DNA of 7,115 nucleotides, from positions 1-7,115 of the forward strand of contig CAUCBQ010000108.1 in the NCBI GenBank assembly GCA_958441075.1, written 5' to 3'. Origin of the DNA: an uncultured Clostridiaceae bacterium. GTDB lineage: Bacteria > Bacillota > Clostridia > Lachnospirales > Lachnospiraceae. The position numbers and the translations under genes were made by a program. The notes beneath the pieces are model-generated. The model did no database searches and was not told where the DNA came from. It was given only the letters and a program-made list of their open reading frames with translations. Below are positions 6,503 through 7,115 of this stretch, one piece after another. Position 1 is the first letter of the stretch; every line of letters begins with the position of its first letter.

Positions 6503-7115
6503 TTACTGAATCCATCTGCCGTTTTCATCTACCTGATAACCGTCAGGAGTTGTGGCAGAAGTATACAGTTTTCCCATGGTACCGTCAGAAATGGGGTTAA
6601 AATAATACCAGCTGTTTTCGATTTGCTGCCATCCGGTTTTCATGCCGGAATTGATATCAATGAAAAACCAGCTGTTCTGCTCATGGTCAAAGAGAAAACC
6701 GGATTTTGTGTATCCGTCAGCGCCAAAGGCATACCAGGCCCCGTTGATCATTTCCCATGCGGGATGTTCATATACAGTGCCGTTTTCAGCTGTTTTCATG
6801 GAGCCTGCGGCAAATGTTCCATCTGCATACTGAAGCTTCCACTGAGATGGATTGCCGGATTCCTGAATCCAATGACTATTGTTTGTTCCGCTTCCTGTTA
6901 TAATTCCAGATACCGTATTTACATATCCTTTTTTAGAATCAAGGATTGTGTGGCCGGATACAGAGGAGCCAGGGCCGCTTACAGAGGTTCCGGAACCGGA
7001 AGAGCCGTCAGAATCGCTATTATTCGGGATAGAAGGAATTTCCGGTACGTTTTCATCGCTTACAGTAACTGCAGAAGAGGCAGACTGGCCGCCGGCAGAT
7101 ACCGTAATTACAGCC
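6503..7115 (-). CDS. Surface protein with choline-binding-like C-terminal repeats (partial)
   Basis: The frame is open from the right edge to the stop at 6503-6505, giving the last 203 residues. The N-terminus, and any signal peptide, lie beyond the window. An internal Met (codon at 6797-6799) is not a plausible start because it falls inside a conserved stretch. Order from the edge: AVITVSAGG, which looks like the end of an Ig-like beta domain (1-9, weak); a Ser/Gly/Pro-rich linker (about 10-54); KKGYVNTVSGIITGSG (61-76); then an aromatic region from Trp82 with QWKLQYADGTFAAGSM (91-106), AWYAFGADGYTKSG (126-139), SWFFIDINSGMKTGW (148-162), SWYYFNPISDGTMGK (168-182) and a final DGYQVDENGRWIQ. 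This matches the cell-wall-binding (choline-binding) repeat family, which holds exported proteins to wall polymers. The ligand here is unknown. The family call is firm; an enzymatic or adhesive role cannot be judged. Confidence 0.85.
   Translation of the reverse strand, partial: AVITVSAGGQSASSAVTVSDENVPEIPSIPNNSDSDGSSGSGTSVSGPGSSVSGHTILDSKKGYVNTVSGIITGSGTNNSHWIQESGNPSQWKLQYADGTFAAGSMKTAENGTVYEHPAWEMINGAWYAFGADGYTKSGFLFDHEQNSWFFIDINSGMKTGWQQIENSWYYFNPISDGTMGKLYTSATTPDGYQVDENGRWIQ
6506..6760 (-). repeat. Tandem aromatic cell-wall-binding repeats
   Basis: At the protein level, three imperfect units of about 20 residues follow the pattern W-Y/F-Y/F-x-(4-8)-G-x-(K/T)-x-G within the last 85 residues. 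The aromatic pairs fall at Trp127-Tyr128, Trp149-Phe150 and Trp169-Tyr170, and Gly139, Gly161 and Gly181 end the units. A shorter terminal unit ends NGRWIQ. The copies have diverged, so they are not DNA-level direct repeats. Confidence 0.6.

Noticed and set aside
6642..6833. A 63-codon + strand open frame downstream of the bidirectional terminator.
   Set aside because: It lies opposite the repeat region of the surface protein, whose frame stays open to the window edge and carries clear family motifs.
1..7115. Mobile elements, CRISPR arrays, riboswitches, tRNA or rRNA genes.
   Set aside because: No transposase or integrase motifs, no regularly spaced direct repeats, and no tRNA or rRNA-like stretch was seen. 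The gaps between genes are too short for a large leader RNA.

Overview
The window looks like chromosomal DNA from a Gram-positive, moderately GC-rich clostridial bacterium. It most resembles a gut Lachnospiraceae (Clostridium cluster XIVa-type) genome. This is inferred from the style of the ATP synthase proteins, the strong AGGAGG-type ribosome binding sites, a full-length Sua5-type threonylcarbamoyl-AMP synthase, and a surface protein ending in aromatic/glycine cell-wall-binding repeats. No species can be named from the sequence alone.

Positions 1-4576 hold the 3' end of an F1Fo ATP synthase operon on the + strand: the tail of the delta subunit, then alpha, gamma, beta and epsilon in the classical bacterial order (atpH-A-G-D-C). 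The operon closes with a strong intrinsic terminator. The genes are spaced 14, 21, 98 and 18 bases apart. The gamma-beta gap is the outlier and carries two clear hairpins just before the beta ribosome binding site. All catalytic motifs checked are intact (Walker A and B in alpha and beta, the alpha arginine finger, the beta catalytic glutamate). Together these genes encode the soluble catalytic head, rotor shaft and part of the stator. The membrane subunits a, b and c lie upstream, outside the window, so H+ versus Na+ coupling cannot be judged.

Positions 4577-6486 hold a separate two-gene + strand unit with its own likely sigma-A promoter (TTGTTT, 17 bp, TAGAAT). The first gene encodes L-threonylcarbamoyladenylate synthase, the first step of t6A tRNA modification. 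A FadR-type GntR regulator with a complete metal-binding FCD domain follows 14 bases later, its ribosome binding site touching the upstream stop codon. A hairpin with a perfect 16-bp stem and T/A tracts on both flanks closes the unit and probably also serves the convergent gene.

Positions 6503-7115 (- strand) hold the C-terminal 203 residues of a surface protein that runs off the window edge: a possible beta-domain end, a Ser/Gly/Pro linker, and a choline-binding-like repeat region.

I saw no mobile element, CRISPR array, tRNA or rRNA. The window is mostly ordinary core genome, and I do not see a convincing undescribed system. The items most worth a second look are the structured gamma-beta spacer, the pairing of the t6A gene with a metabolite-type regulator, and the truncated surface protein.
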